Source: CAWCWN01 sp963799245
GTDB taxonomy: Bacteria; Chloroflexota; Ktedonobacteria; Ktedonobacterales; Ktedonobacteraceae
Reading direction: 5' to 3'
Assembly: GCA_963799245.1 (NCBI GenBank)
Contig: CAWCWN010000004.1
Coordinates: forward strand, 682,001-746,000
DNA length: 64,000 bases
Shown here: piece by piece, positions 49,135-59,659 of the stretch
How the letters are laid out: every line of letters begins with the position of its first letter
How positions within the stretch are numbered: the first letter of the stretch is position 1
Notes under the pieces: model-generated
What the model saw: only the letters and a program-made list of their open reading frames with translations
What the model was told of the DNA's origin: nothing
The model's database searches: none
Program-made: the position numbers and the translations under genes

Positions 49135-52062
49135 CTACAATGCGTGTTGTCTGCCGCCGCTGCTGGCTGCATCCTGGGCCGTAGGAGAACGCCGCATGGT
49201 GAAGAAGAAGGTGCTGCCTTCATGGGACACACCACTGCTCACAAGCCCGATCTGACCATGCATGGCTTCGATGAGCTGCTTGCTGATGTAGAGTCCCAGG
49301 CCGGCTCCGCGCACAGTGCTATTGATGTCGCGCTCGAGGCGCACAAAACGTTCAAAGAGACGCTCTTGATCCTCTAATGGCACACCCGCGCCATAGTCCC
49401 GCACACGTAGAGTGGTCTGACGGTCATCTCCATCAGCGCTTATTTCGATGGGGCTGCCAGGAGGTGAATACTTCAACGCATTACTTACCAGGTTTAGCAG
49501 CACCCGGCGCAGGCGCATCTGGTCAGCCATGACACACATATCAGCGGGAATGTCGACCGCGATCACCCGCTTTTCATGCTGGGTGATCGCCTCAAGAATC
49601 TCCAGCACATGCCGTACCGACTCGGGGAGAGAAAGCTGGCTGAGCTGGACGTTCTCGGCGTCTATCTGCACGTGGCTGGCATCCATGATATTGCCGACCA
49701 TCAGGTTCAATTCGTCGCAGCCGCGATTGGCCTTAGCGATAAAGTCCGCACGAGCTTCAGGCGCGAGGTCTTCATCATAGGCGGCGAGGAGTTCGATATA
49801 CCCCTGCACAGCCGTGAGCGGGGTACGCAGCTCGTGCGAGGCTGTCGCGATGAATTGATCTTTCAGCTGGTCCAGCTCTTGCTGGCGGGCGTAGGCGGCG
49901 CGCAGGGCTATCGTCATACGTGTGTTCTCCAGGGCATCGGCGCACTGGACGGCAAACATCTCAAGCACCCGCTTCTCCTCGTGCGAGAAGAGGTGAGGGC
50001 GAGAATAGGTGAGTACAAGTATGCCTATCTTCTGCTGGCCCTTCTGCAGGGGCAGCCAGGCATAAGGGAAACAGGGGAGCTGCTCAGTCTGCGCAGGCCC
50101 CCGCGCCTCTTTATGCTCCCTCGGATGTACACTTTCACCTTCACAAAACCTGGGGGTCCAATCCTGTATGTGAGCAAGCAGCAGGTTGTCCTCGCACGCC
50201 AGTTGCGGGCCCGTACCTTGCAGTGTTACACAACGCAGCCGGTTATCTTTGCCGTATAGCCAGACCGCGGCGCCGGCCATGACTGCCTCCGCCGCGATTT
50301 TACAATAGGCGCTGGCCACCTCGTCGACACTGGACAAGGATGAGAGGTCCAGCGTGCCGGCGCCATAGAGGGTGTTCAGAATTGCTGTGTGGCGGTTTGC
50401 CCGCTCATATAAGCGGGCAGTCTCCAACAGCGGTGAAAAACGCGCGAAAAGCAGGGAAAGGGCCTCAAAATCGGGGCCGGCATACTGCTGGCCGTCCCCT
50501 CGTTCGCCCAGGGCCAGCACAGCGATCAGCTTGCCCTGCACCCGCACGGGGGCCAGAATAGGTTCGAGACCGCTAAAAGGGGCCGACACTGTGGCGAGAT
50601 AGCGCGCCAGGCCGGTCGGCAGGGCCTCCTCCGAAGCCTCGCTCAGTGACAGCGGACGTGTAGCCGAGTGCATGCGCTGAATAATGGTCGCGTCCGCGCT
50701 CAACGCCTCCGCATTATTGTACTGTTCTTCGTTGTTCACGTGGTATAAGCGCCGGGCGAGGGAGCGACGGACAATATCACCGGGCTCATGCTCCTTTAAG
50801 AGCGGCAACAGGCGGTAATTACCAGTATCCTCATCCAAAACGTACAGGCACACTTCCTGCGTCGCAAAAGCGTCGATCACCGCCAGGGTAAGTAGGCGGG
50901 CCGCTGCGTTGAGGTCAAGCGTTTCACCCGCCAGCATATCGGTAGAGAGATCAAGCTGGCGGCGAAAGTGACGGATCTCGCTGAAGAAAATCTTCTCGCT
51001 AACCGTCCTGGCATACCACCAAGTCCAGGGAGCCAGCAGGCCCATCAACACAACTGCGAGAATTGTACTGGCCAGGAGGTTACTGGCAAAGAGCAGGCTG
51101 CTCACAGTAACGACGATGTATGCCAGAACGACCAGGCCCACGACCCCTACTATCCAGGCGACCGCGACACGAATATGCCTGTCGAAGACGAGAAACTGGT
51201 AACGCAGGATGCTGTAGCCCAGGACCAGGGGTAACAGAGCCAGGGTAAGGGTGCTTATTTGAGGATCAACGGCAAATGGAAATACTCCTTCTAACATATC
51301 AGGTATTACAGTCAGAAAGAGAAAAGGGGCAATCGCAAGTATGACCCCACCTACAAAAAGCAGTAGCTGCTGGCGCTCACGCCGCGAAGAAGATTGACGA
51401 TAGGTGATAATTATTGCCGCCAGACCGCCACTGAGAGCGAGAACTACAAATACGTTTTCAAGGTTACTAAGTGTGATTATTGCTATATTTGAAATAATAT
51501 AAGGAGACAAGACGTAATAAAGTACAGAGGCAAAGGCCAAAAGAGTCAATGCCGCCAGGTACCCACGTAATAGAAGAATGTAGCGTTCCTGCCGGGCTGA
51601 CTGGGAACTTCCCTCTACTCCTGCTTTATACGATGAGAAAACGGAAGATAAATGATTTTTAGGAAATACCAGGACGAGAAGCGCGAACGAATATATCGCC
51701 AGAGCACCGGCAATAGTTCCAATGCTATATAATAATAGAGGAGGAGGCTTATCCTGCGAGGAAGCCGTTATCAACTCAATAGCGACCATCATAGACAAAC
51801 AAAAGAGGAAAAGCAAGATCGCCACGCGCCGGTTACGCGCATAGAGCCAGACAAGGACACCTACAGCGAGCAACATAAGGGATACAAAAGCAGAAAAGCC
51901 AAATTGCGTCCACGCGAGCCAGCTAGAACCATCATTTGCAACATAATCAGGGGGGAAGAGATTTAAAGCATCCAGGGCCAGCAAGCAAAAATACACAAGC
52001 ACAGCCAGCAAAATAACAAGCAGGCGTCCTTGCCGGGAACGGACCCAGTAGATATGTCTCAT
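49135..52062 (-). CDS. Large membrane sensor histidine kinase with GAF domains
   Basis: 975 residues. About ten membrane helices in residues 10-355, two GAF-like regions (about 375-545 and 565-730), then HisKA (FIATASHELRTPLTAVQGYI, phospho-His in SHELRTP) and HATPase (LLNLVSNALKYSPPGSPIEI, VRDYGAGVPLEDQERLFERF, GAGLGLYISKQLIEAM). ATG 52062 follows GAAGAGATAGT. No response regulator is adjacent, so it is an orphan kinase. Confidence 0.93.
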   Translation of the reverse strand: MRHIYWVRSRQGRLLVILLAVLVYFCLLALDALNLFPPDYVANDGSSWLAWTQFGFSAFVSLMLLAVGVLVWLYARNRRVAILLFLFCLSMMVAIELITASSQDKPPPLLLYSIGTIAGALAIYSFALLVLVFPKNHLSSVFSSYKAGVEGSSQSARQERYILLLRGYLAALTLLAFASVLYYVLSPYIISNIAIITLSNLENVFVVLALSGGLAAIIITYRQSSSRRERQQLLLFVGGVILAIAPFLFLTVIPDMLEGVFPFAVDPQISTLTLALLPLVLGYSILRYQFLVFDRHIRVAVAWIVGVVGLVVLAYIVVTVSSLLFASNLLASTILAVVLMGLLAPWTWWYARTVSEKIFFSEIRHFRRQLDLSTDMLAGETLDLNAAARLLTLAVIDAFATQEVCLYVLDEDTGNYRLLPLLKEHEPGDIVRRSLARRLYHVNNEEQYNNAEALSADATIIQRMHSATRPLSLSEASEEALPTGLARYLATVSAPFSGLEPILAPVRVQGKLIAVLALGERGDGQQYAGPDFEALSLLFARFSPLLETARLYERANRHTAILNTLYGAGTLDLSSLSSVDEVASAYCKIAAEAVMAGAAVWLYGKDNRLRCVTLQGTGPQLACEDNLLLAHIQDWTPRFCEGESVHPREHKEARGPAQTEQLPCFPYAWLPLQKGQQKIGILVLTYSRPHLFSHEEKRVLEMFAVQCADALENTRMTIALRAAYARQQELDQLKDQFIATASHELRTPLTAVQGYIELLAAYDEDLAPEARADFIAKANRGCDELNLMVGNIMDASHVQIDAENVQLSQLSLPESVRHVLEILEAITQHEKRVIAVDIPADMCVMADQMRLRRVLLNLVSNALKYSPPGSPIEISADGDDRQTTLRVRDYGAGVPLEDQERLFERFVRLERDINSTVRGAGLGLYISKQLIEAMHGQIGLVSSGVSHEGSTFFFTMRRSPTAQDAASSGGRQHAL

Positions 52063-52317
52063 ACTATCTCTTCCCGCAAATCCCGCAAAATGCTAGTAAT
52101 AGAGGGCATCCACCTATGGATTTTTTAATAGTCCCAACAGCGCTCCAAGTAAAAGGGCAATAGACCGTCGAGCCTCCATTTCCTGCAAACACTCGCGTGC
52201 ACGCTCGCGCTACAGCAGGCAAATTCCCCAGGTCGCAGTAATTCCTTTTTTAAGCACCTTCAGATTCCCTTCTATCTCCTGGTCAACTACCCTGGCATCT
52301 TGTTGAAAAATAGCACC

Positions 52318-52551
52318 TCAGTCAGCCGCAAGTACTACAGGTAGTGTCTTCTTATTACGTACCAGGTCAGTTTTCCTACTTTTTGAAATTAATGCTGGTT
52401 CTGGAGCAAAGGTGTAAGCTTGTAGTAAATCATACAAGTCATGACAATCGTTGTCAAGTTGATGAGCGATGCCCAGCAATTTCCCCGCCTCCGCAAACTG
52501 ATTACACGGTTCTTCGCTCGCACCTGCGCAGAGCGCTCCTAAAACAAGCAA
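52318..52551 (-). pseudogene. Polyprenyl synthetase C-terminal fragment
   Basis: 77 codons matching the end of class I isoprenyl diphosphate synthases: LGALCAGASEEP, FAEAGKLLGIAHQLDNDCHD (second Asp-rich site) and SRKTDLVRNKKTLPVVLA. The first two thirds, with the first DDxxD, are missing; the fragment begins at the hairpin at 52554. It is a decayed remnant. Confidence 0.65.
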
Positions 52552-52553
52552 CC

Positions 52554-52602
52554 AAACGGGGAGGGCAGGATACCTACGCCTGGTATCCTGCCCTCCCCGT
52601 TT
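52554..52602 (-). terminator. Very strong hairpin after the permease gene
   Basis: Perfect 21-bp stem (starting AAACGGGGAGGGCAGG at 52554, partner 52582-52602) with a 7-base loop, 22 bp past the permease stop. T-rich sequence (GTTTGGTTGCTTGTTTTA) follows on the minus strand. This fits an intrinsic terminator. Confidence 0.8.
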
Positions 52603-52623
52603 AATGCGGGAAGTGGTCGGCTG

Positions 52624-54300
52624 TTAGCTGCTAGCCGCGCCTTCGACATCGGCGTGATGGGTCTCGCCGACGCTCTCCTCAATGGCGCTCAGCTCGGCAG
52701 CGGAGCCCTGAATAACCGGTCCCTTGAACCAATGGCGGGCGCTGGCGAACCACCAGACCGTTATAATCACGAACAAACCCGGTACTAACACAAGTGTGTA
52801 GTTGAAGTTAGTCACTGTAATGGGTGTGGCCGTAGGCAACAGAAACAGCACCGAGATGAAGACCACCCATATCACAGCGATCCAGCCAATTGGCCTGCTC
52901 CAACTTCCCAGATGCCAGGGGCCAGACTTGAAGTCCGTTGAAAACTGGCGCAGGAAAACCGGCAGCACATATGCGATATAGAGGCAAATGGTGGCGATAG
53001 AAGTAACTGCCACGTAGGCCACAAAGTCCACCACTGAAGGGACAGCCAGGATAAAGGCACACACGGCCGACAGGAGGATGGCATTACGCGGTGTGCGGCC
53101 CCTATTGAGACTATGCCATAGATTGTGCCCTGGCACAGCGCCGTCACGGGAGAAGGCATAGATCATACGCGAGTTCGACGTGATCGAGGACATGCCGCAG
53201 AAGAACTGCGCAACAAATATCACGGCGAACAAGAGGGTTCCCAGGACAAAACTAAGTCGGCTTTCCAGTATGTACAGCACTGGATTGACAAAGCTATAAG
53301 ACGCAGCCAGGTCGGGAGCAGCCGCTAACAGGCCCATCAGCAGAGCATAGCCGGCAACGGCGGAAACCACCACCGACATGACCACACCCCACGGAGCTCG
53401 CGTTTCCGCTCCGATCGTCTCCTCGGTCATATGAGCTGAGGCATCATAGCCTGTATAGGTATACTGCGCCAGCAGCAGACTCAAGAGGAATGCGTACCAG
53501 ATCGGGAAGCCGGTCAGGTTGAAAACTGAATTGACCGAGAAAAGCGTACTGCCACTAGTAAGCCCGTGAACAGCAGAACCCGTCACCCGTGCGGCGGGCG
53601 CCACTCCACCAGCGCCAGGATTGAACTGCAAGCTGATAATCGTGGCACCTACTACACCGACGACAATCAGGAGCACGCCAGCAATGTGCCACCAGACACT
53701 GACATCATTCAGAAAGGCCACTAAGCGCACGCCAAATATATTGAGCATAGCAACCACAGCCAGGATGATGGCGTAGATCAATAAGGTCATCCATTGCGTT
53801 GCAGGGTCAATGCTAACGACACTGCCGGGCGTTGCTGGAACGGAGGGGAACCAGGCATGCAGCAACACGTCAAGGGTAACGGCAGAGCCATAAACGATTC
53901 CTGCAGTTACAGCCACCTGGCCAATCAGGTTGAACCAGCCAGTATACCAGCCCCAGGCGGGCCCACCACGCCCACCAAAACCAAGCTTGGAGGCCCAGTA
54001 GTAGAGGCCGCCCGCTGTCGGATAGGCCGACGCCAGCTCGGCCATGCCCAGGGCAACGATGACCACGAAGACGGTGACCAGCGGCCAGCCGATTGAGGCG
54101 GCAGCAAAGCCTGCGGTCGACGGAATCAGGTAAAAGAGTGTAACACATCCACTCAGAATAGAGATGATAGTGAAGGAAATGGCGAAGTTGGAGAAGCCGC
54201 CCATGGCGCGGAAAAGCTCCTGGGCGTAGCCAAGACCATGCAGGCGCTTGATGTCCTGAGTGATCAGCTCCTCTCTGGTTGAGCGGTTGGATGATGCCAA
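52624..54300 (-). CDS. APC-family amino acid/GABA-type permease
   Basis: Secondary transporter of the amino acid-polyamine-cation superfamily, 558 residues, twelve predicted helices. FSNFAISFTIISILSGCVTL and ASAYPTAGGLYYWASKLGF are typical of the GABA/choline-permease-like (ACT) branch. TTG 54300 follows AGGAGG by six bases; the upstream ATG 54354 is less likely. Substrate unknown. Confidence 0.9.
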   Translation of the reverse strand: MASSNRSTREELITQDIKRLHGLGYAQELFRAMGGFSNFAISFTIISILSGCVTLFYLIPSTAGFAAASIGWPLVTVFVVIVALGMAELASAYPTAGGLYYWASKLGFGGRGGPAWGWYTGWFNLIGQVAVTAGIVYGSAVTLDVLLHAWFPSVPATPGSVVSIDPATQWMTLLIYAIILAVVAMLNIFGVRLVAFLNDVSVWWHIAGVLLIVVGVVGATIISLQFNPGAGGVAPAARVTGSAVHGLTSGSTLFSVNSVFNLTGFPIWYAFLLSLLLAQYTYTGYDASAHMTEETIGAETRAPWGVVMSVVVSAVAGYALLMGLLAAAPDLAASYSFVNPVLYILESRLSFVLGTLLFAVIFVAQFFCGMSSITSNSRMIYAFSRDGAVPGHNLWHSLNRGRTPRNAILLSAVCAFILAVPSVVDFVAYVAVTSIATICLYIAYVLPVFLRQFSTDFKSGPWHLGSWSRPIGWIAVIWVVFISVLFLLPTATPITVTNFNYTLVLVPGLFVIITVWWFASARHWFKGPVIQGSAAELSAIEESVGETHHADVEGAASS

Positions 54301-54310
54301 GGTACACCTC

Positions 54311-54619
54311 CTAATTGTAAGTCCGGAAAATTTGCGGGATAGGATCGTCATCATTTGATGATGTGGACGAAATACATGCTGAGATACAAGTCATTGCGCA
54401 GAGCTGCCATTCCTGTGGACAGGAGATACTATCAGAACACCTCCCTTCTCGGGCCGGTCTATTACCACTGGTTAGAGCACACGTGATACTTTCGGGGCAT
54501 TGAAAGTAAATCGCCAGACCGCCAAGAAGGCGCAGGGGAAAGCCGTCTGCGTGCGCAGCCTCAATGATACGAGCAGCTGCCTCTTTGATATCGGCATGCG
54601 GAGCGGTGATTTCACTCAT
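54311..54619 (-). pseudogene. Fragment of nucleotidyltransferase-like protein
   Basis: From ATG 54619 about 43 codons read like the start of a nucleotidyltransferase-fold protein (IIEAAHADGFPLRLLGGLAI then YFQCPES). After about 54490 the similarity stops and Cys/Ser-rich sequence follows. Likely a truncated remnant; the family assignment is from memory of the LRLLGGLAV pattern. Confidence 0.4.
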
Positions 54620-54948
54620 GCAAGTACCTATAGTATAGTCCACTCTGCAGAACGGCAGGAGCAGAGGGTACGCATTGTATGGCTTAGAAGACTCGCCACG
54701 GTATTCTCCTAAGTCTAAAGAAGAATAACATGAAGGTGCTAACCTCGTCAAGAACATGGATCGAGCTCTAACACTAATCATAACAGGCTACAGAAAAATG
54801 CCTGGTTCCTAATACTTTAAGTAAGCGGTATTATAAAAAAGGCAGGTGATACACCTATATTCATGTGATTGGTGGATGGCGGCGCATTGACTATTACTAT
54901 GAATGTCTGTACAATCGGTAGGAACTAAAACATGAGGGGCGACATCGT
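54620..54948. other. 329-bp gap upstream of the queuosine salvage gene
   Basis: AT-rich with no coding sequence recognised. It should hold the promoter of the Qng1-murE operon; no clear box pair could be chosen. Confidence 0.4.
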
Positions 54949-55980
54949 ATGGCAGAGGTCCTGCTAACAAATGATTTCGAGGATGAAGATCCTTTCTGCC
55001 TGTCCCAGGACGATATGTTGGGGGTATTGAGCAGTACGCGCCATGTGGTTGAGGAAGGCGAATATGTCTGGATCGACTTCGAACGACTGGGGCTTCTGGC
55101 TCAGCAGTGGCTGCAACAAGGCAAGGCAGGCTCTACTCCATCCTGGTACGACCAGTATCATTTCTACGATGGCACTGAACGCAGCGCCAACTGGATTTTG
55201 GCCCTTGACGCCATGAATTTTTGCTTTTGGGCGGAAAAAGATCAGCCGCGCTGGAGCATTACGTATGGCGGTGAAAACCTGAATGGCTATATGGCAGAGG
55301 CGGCATCCCTCAAACGAGCGGTAGAAGAGGATTTCCCCCTCTGGGATGCCGCCTACCTCAACAATATGAGCGCAGAGACGCTTGCGCAGATTTTCCGCGG
55401 TCAACAGACTATCCCACTTTTTGAGCAGCGCCTGCAAATTGTGCGTGAAGTTGGTCGCGTGCTGTTAGAAAGATACGATGGTCACTTTGTTCATGTAATT
55501 GAAGAGGCGAGCAGGAGCGCCGTCAGGCTGGCGCTTTTGCTGGCTAAGGCTTTCCCATCATTTCATGATGTCGCGTTGTATCGCAAACGCAACGTGCGCT
55601 TCTTCAAACGCGCGCAGATTTGCGTCGCCGACCTGCATACAGCCTTTGCTGGCAGCTCCTGGGGAGCATTTGCAGATCTTGACCAGCTTACCGCTTTTGC
55701 TGACTATAAGCTGCCGCAAGTACTGCGTCACTGCGGCGTGCTGGCGTATCACCCGCTGCTGGCGGAGCGCATCGCTAAGCAGCTGCCCTTAGAGGCTGGC
55801 AGCGCGGAAGAGGTAGAGATTCGCGCGGCTACAGTCTGGGCTTGTGAGCTGCTGCGACGTGAATTGGCGCGCCAGGGCCATGCGCTTACGGCGGCCGAGA
55901 TAGATTTACGCCTATGGTTGCTGGGTCAACAGTCCGCCGCAATGCAGCCCTACCACCGTACGCGAACTATTTTTTATTAA
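54949..55980 (+). CDS. Queuosine 5'-phosphate N-glycosylase (queuosine salvage, DUF2419)
   Basis: Qng1-family enzyme releasing queuine from queuosine 5'-phosphate for tRNA modification. 343 residues, usual length. Motifs: LALDAMNFCFWAEKDQPRWS, FYKRAQI-like FFKRAQICVADLHTAF, GAFADLDQLTAFADYKLPQV. ATG 54949 follows GAGGGG. murE starts 9 bp after the stop, so they are co-transcribed. Confidence 0.9.
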   Translation: MAEVLLTNDFEDEDPFCLSQDDMLGVLSSTRHVVEEGEYVWIDFERLGLLAQQWLQQGKAGSTPSWYDQYHFYDGTERSANWILALDAMNFCFWAEKDQPRWSITYGGENLNGYMAEAASLKRAVEEDFPLWDAAYLNNMSAETLAQIFRGQQTIPLFEQRLQIVREVGRVLLERYDGHFVHVIEEASRSAVRLALLLAKAFPSFHDVALYRKRNVRFFKRAQICVADLHTAFAGSSWGAFADLDQLTAFADYKLPQVLRHCGVLAYHPLLAERIAKQLPLEAGSAEEVEIRAATVWACELLRRELARQGHALTAAEIDLRLWLLGQQSAAMQPYHRTRTIFY

Positions 55981-55989
55981 AGAGTTGTT

Positions 55990-57534
55990 ATGCAATTACA
56001 CAATTTATTGGCGTCATTAGAAGAACCACCTTTGACAGTGCTGCCAGAGAGCGAGTTTGGGCGGAGATCTCTCGATCCCGCGATCGAAATAACATCCCTG
56101 GCCTATGATTTAAGGCAGGTACTGGCGGGTGGTTTATTTATCGCGGTGCCGGGCACCCACACTGATGGACGCCGCCACCTGGACGATGCCGCTCGCAGGG
56201 GGGCTCGCGTGGCCCTGGGAGAACCTCTGGATCAGCAAGAGACGGCATTACCTTATATAGTAGTGAAGGACGTACGGGTCGCCCTGGCCAACCTGGCATG
56301 CGCTTTTTATGCCTATCCAGCCAGCCATCTCTGCACCATCGGGGTTACAGGTACCGACGGCAAGACGACCACTAGCAACCTGATCAGCACTATTTTTGAA
56401 ACCGCAGGCAGATCGAGCGGTTTAATGACGACGGCCAACTTCAAAATCTCGGGGCAGGAGTGGGAAAATGCCACGCGCCAGAGCACACTTGAAGCGTTAG
56501 AGGTGCAGCAGTTTCTCCGCCGTATGCTGGACGCAGGAGTTACTACCGCCGTGATCGAGGCGACCTCACACGGCCTGGAGTTGCAGCGCGTGCGGGGCTG
56601 CGCTTTTGATGTTGGAGTCGTTACCAACATCACGCATGAGCACCTGGACTTTCACAAAACAATCGAGAATTATCGCAGGGCAAAGGCCCGGCTCTGCGAG
56701 ATGCTGGACCCCGAGCGGCAGAAAGGTACAGGCAGCCGCCCTGTGGCAATCCTGAATTGCGATGATGTGAGCTATGAGGTCCTGAAACCCTATTGCCGCG
56801 TGCCTGTTCTCGCCTATGGCATCGATCACGCCTGTGAGGTACGCGCGCTTGACCTCCAGCTGAATGCCCACAGCACGCGTTTTCGCGTGCTGCTACCCGA
56901 CTGCGAGATGCAGGTGGAAACACAACTGGTGGGAAGATTTAACGTCAGCAACTGTCTGGCGGCGATCGCCACAGCATATAGCCAGGGCGTGAGGCCAGAA
57001 GATATCGCGGGTGGCCTGGCGAAAGTGAGCGGCGTCACAGGCAGAATGGAAAATATCGCCGCGGGTCAGCCATTTACGGTCATTGTCGATTATGCCCATA
57101 CCCCCGATAGTCTGGCCAAGGTGCTTGCCACCCTGCGCCCATTGACGGCAGGGAAATTGATGCTGGTCTTTGGCTCGGCCGGTGAACGCGATATACAGAA
57201 ACGTCCTATTATGGGCCAGATTGCCGCCCACATGACCGATTTTTTCGTTATTACTGATGAGGACCCTCGTGAAGAAGCGCGCGAACAGATATTACAGGAG
57301 ATCGCCGCGGGCGCAACGTCCAGCGGCAAACGCGAGGGACGCGATTTCTTGTGTATGGCGGACCGTACCCAGGCCATCGCTGCAGCATTCGCGCGGGCAC
57401 AGGCTGGCGATACAGTTTTACTGGCGGGCAAGGGGCACGAGCAGAGCATTATCATTGGAAGAGAGAAGATACCGTGGGATGATCGACGTGTAGCGCGCGA
57501 CGAATTACGTAAAGTAGGAAATCACACTGTATGA
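55990..57534 (+). CDS. murE: UDP-N-acetylmuramoyl-tripeptide synthetase (MurE)
   Basis: Adds the third amino acid to the peptidoglycan stem peptide using ATP. 514 residues. IGVTGTDGKTTTSNLI P-loop, EATSHGLELQRV, NITHEHLDFHKT, VDYAHTPDSLAKVL, FGSAGERDIQKRPIMGQIA, GKGHEQ near the end. The position usually reading DNPR in meso-DAP enzymes is here EDPR (TDEDPREEA), arguing against meso-DAP and for a basic residue such as ornithine or lysine. The gene is outside a normal dcw cluster but next to an MraY homologue. Confidence 0.93.
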   Translation: MQLHNLLASLEEPPLTVLPESEFGRRSLDPAIEITSLAYDLRQVLAGGLFIAVPGTHTDGRRHLDDAARRGARVALGEPLDQQETALPYIVVKDVRVALANLACAFYAYPASHLCTIGVTGTDGKTTTSNLISTIFETAGRSSGLMTTANFKISGQEWENATRQSTLEALEVQQFLRRMLDAGVTTAVIEATSHGLELQRVRGCAFDVGVVTNITHEHLDFHKTIENYRRAKARLCEMLDPERQKGTGSRPVAILNCDDVSYEVLKPYCRVPVLAYGIDHACEVRALDLQLNAHSTRFRVLLPDCEMQVETQLVGRFNVSNCLAAIATAYSQGVRPEDIAGGLAKVSGVTGRMENIAAGQPFTVIVDYAHTPDSLAKVLATLRPLTAGKLMLVFGSAGERDIQKRPIMGQIAAHMTDFFVITDEDPREEAREQILQEIAAGATSSGKREGRDFLCMADRTQAIAAAFARAQAGDTVLLAGKGHEQSIIIGREKIPWDDRRVARDELRKVGNHTV

Positions 57535-57661
57535 GCATGCCTGGCAGCAAACAGAACGTCCATAGTGGGTCACAGGTAATGCAGGTTCGTTACTGCCTGT
57601 ACGTATACCACGTTTCAACATGTGAGGAGTCCTGGCCGATCTTTTGTCTTTGGGAGTGAAT

Positions 57662-59657
57662 ATGGTTCCACTTGAGTTGTTACTCATCTTTATAACATGT
57701 GCAGCACTCAGCGTCGTGCTGTGCTATGTTGCGAAAACGCTGTTTCCGCGTTTTCGCAGCGGTGAATTCAAACCAGGTCTTCATCGTGCAGATCTCCAGC
57801 CTGGCCTCCATCGTTCTGACCTGCCGGCCAGTGGACGCGAAATAAAGACGATAGAACTCCCCTTAGTCGGCGGCCCGGCGCTTATGCTCGCCCTTGGCGC
57901 AACTGGCCTGGCGGCCGGTTTCCTCCTGAAATTCAACCAGCCCCAATGGACACTTCTACTGATCGGCCTGGGAGCCACCCTGGGCTATACCTGCGTAGGT
58001 TTTATCGATGACTGGTTTAAGGTCTTCAGTAAAGAGGGCCTTTCAGAGCGCGCAAAATTTGCCGGCCTGATCATTGTTTCAATTATAGCCGGATTACTCT
58101 ATTTCTTCCTGCTGGATAGCGGCAAACAGCCCTACACTCCCTTTACCGACCTGCCGCTTATTGGACCTTTGCTATGCCCTACGCTGCACCTTCAGAAAGC
58201 CCAGACCTCTTACTGCCTGGCCACGGTCCAGTTCGGCCACCTGGCATATTTTGTCTGGCTGCTATTGATTGTCCTGATCACCTGCGTCATTAGCAGCTTT
58301 ACCGCACTCTCCGTCGATTTTAGCGATGGACTCGACGGTTTAGCGGGAGGGCTTGTCTTTAGTGCAGCAATCGCCTTTGGCATTATCATTACGGGCAACC
58401 TGGCTAATCCGGAAGGGATCGTCTTAGAGGTTATGTCCCTGCTGTGCGCCGCCAGTACGCTTGGCTACCTGCCATGGAACTGGCCCTCTTCCTGGGCCGC
58501 GCGGCGCGGTAGTTCGAAGCGGCAGGCGAAGATTTACATGGGCGACAGCGGCGCGCTGGGCCTGGGCGGCATTCTGGCTATGATCGCTATTTTCGCGCCA
58601 GGAGAGCCTGCTGCCGATGATTGGCGCGGCATTTGTGCTGGAAGGCCTTTCGGCGCTTCTCCAGAGCCGGGTGCTGACTCGCCGCGTCTTCCGCCACCAC
58701 TTACAAATATTACGCTTCGCCTCAACCCGTGACAAAGACGTTCCACACACCGAGTTCCCGCTGCCATTTCTCGCCACGCCCCTCCACCACCATTTTGACC
58801 TGATTGGCTGGAATCGGCGCCGCCTGGTCTATGGCGCATGGGCGCTTGGAGCATGTTTCGCGGTCCTGGGCGTCATGGTTGGCCTGGCGCCAGAAACCTG
58901 GGAGCGCTACCTGGGCCGTATCCTGGTGCTGATACTGGCCTGGCTCCTCTGGTCAAGCGGCTCCTGGACGCGCCGCTATTTCGTCGGTAAACATCCCGCC
59001 GAACGCACACGCCGCCGACGGCTGGCCCTGTACTATGGCTTTCCCTATCGTTTATTCGGTATGAACCTCTACCATCGCGTAGAAATCATCGAGGCAAGCG
59101 AAGATGTCATCGAAACCCCGGCCGAGGAGCTGGCTCTCTGGCAGCGCATGAATATCTTTGATGCCCGCGCGATGCTGGGCCTCTATTGTTACAGGGCAGG
59201 CTATTTCCCCGCCGCCCTGGTACAATGGACGCGCATTCCCGAGAAAAATCGCGCCTTCCGCCCTGAGATCGCCCGTCTCCTGGCAGAGGTTGAAAACCGC
59301 ATCGCCCTGGAAAAACAGGAAACACAACCTTTGAGACGCGACCAGATCATGCGCCAGCCGCCAATGATTGCGGGCAACCTCGCTCCCGCCGACCTGCCCA
59401 ATCCCCATGAGCCAATCCGCAGCGAGGAGACGGCAGACGGCATGGGCAGCTGGCCCAGGTCAGGGTCGGTTAATTACGACGACGATGACGACGAAGAGAA
59501 GCAAATGACGTCTCCCCTGCACAGCAATAGCTCAAATATAGCAGCGGTGGGCTCCAACAACATCATCAAAACACTGCCCTCTTATGCCGCGGACGCCCAG
59601 CCACAGCACAACTGGCTCACGCGCCTGCTCGGTTTATCCTCACATAAAGGACAATAG
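57662..59657 (+). pseudogene. mraY: MraY-like phospho-N-acetylmuramoyl-pentapeptide transferase with C-terminal extension, one frameshift
   Basis: Transfers phospho-MurNAc-pentapeptide to undecaprenyl phosphate. ATG 57662 follows GGGAGTGAAT. Motifs: VGFIDDWFKVFSKEGLS, VDFSDGLDGLAGG and IYMGDSGALGLGG; in the second frame PLHHHFDLIGW. One T appears lost near 58588-58600: restoring it joins AIF to SRQESLLPMIGAAFVLEGLS. The cytoplasmic N-terminal part has a tandem PGLHRADLQ/PGLHRSDLP. After the last helix (LVLILAWLLWSSG) comes a soluble region of about 240 residues with a TPR-like part, not part of ordinary MraY. The frameshift may be a sequencing error. Confidence 0.85.
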
Positions 59658-59659
59658 TG

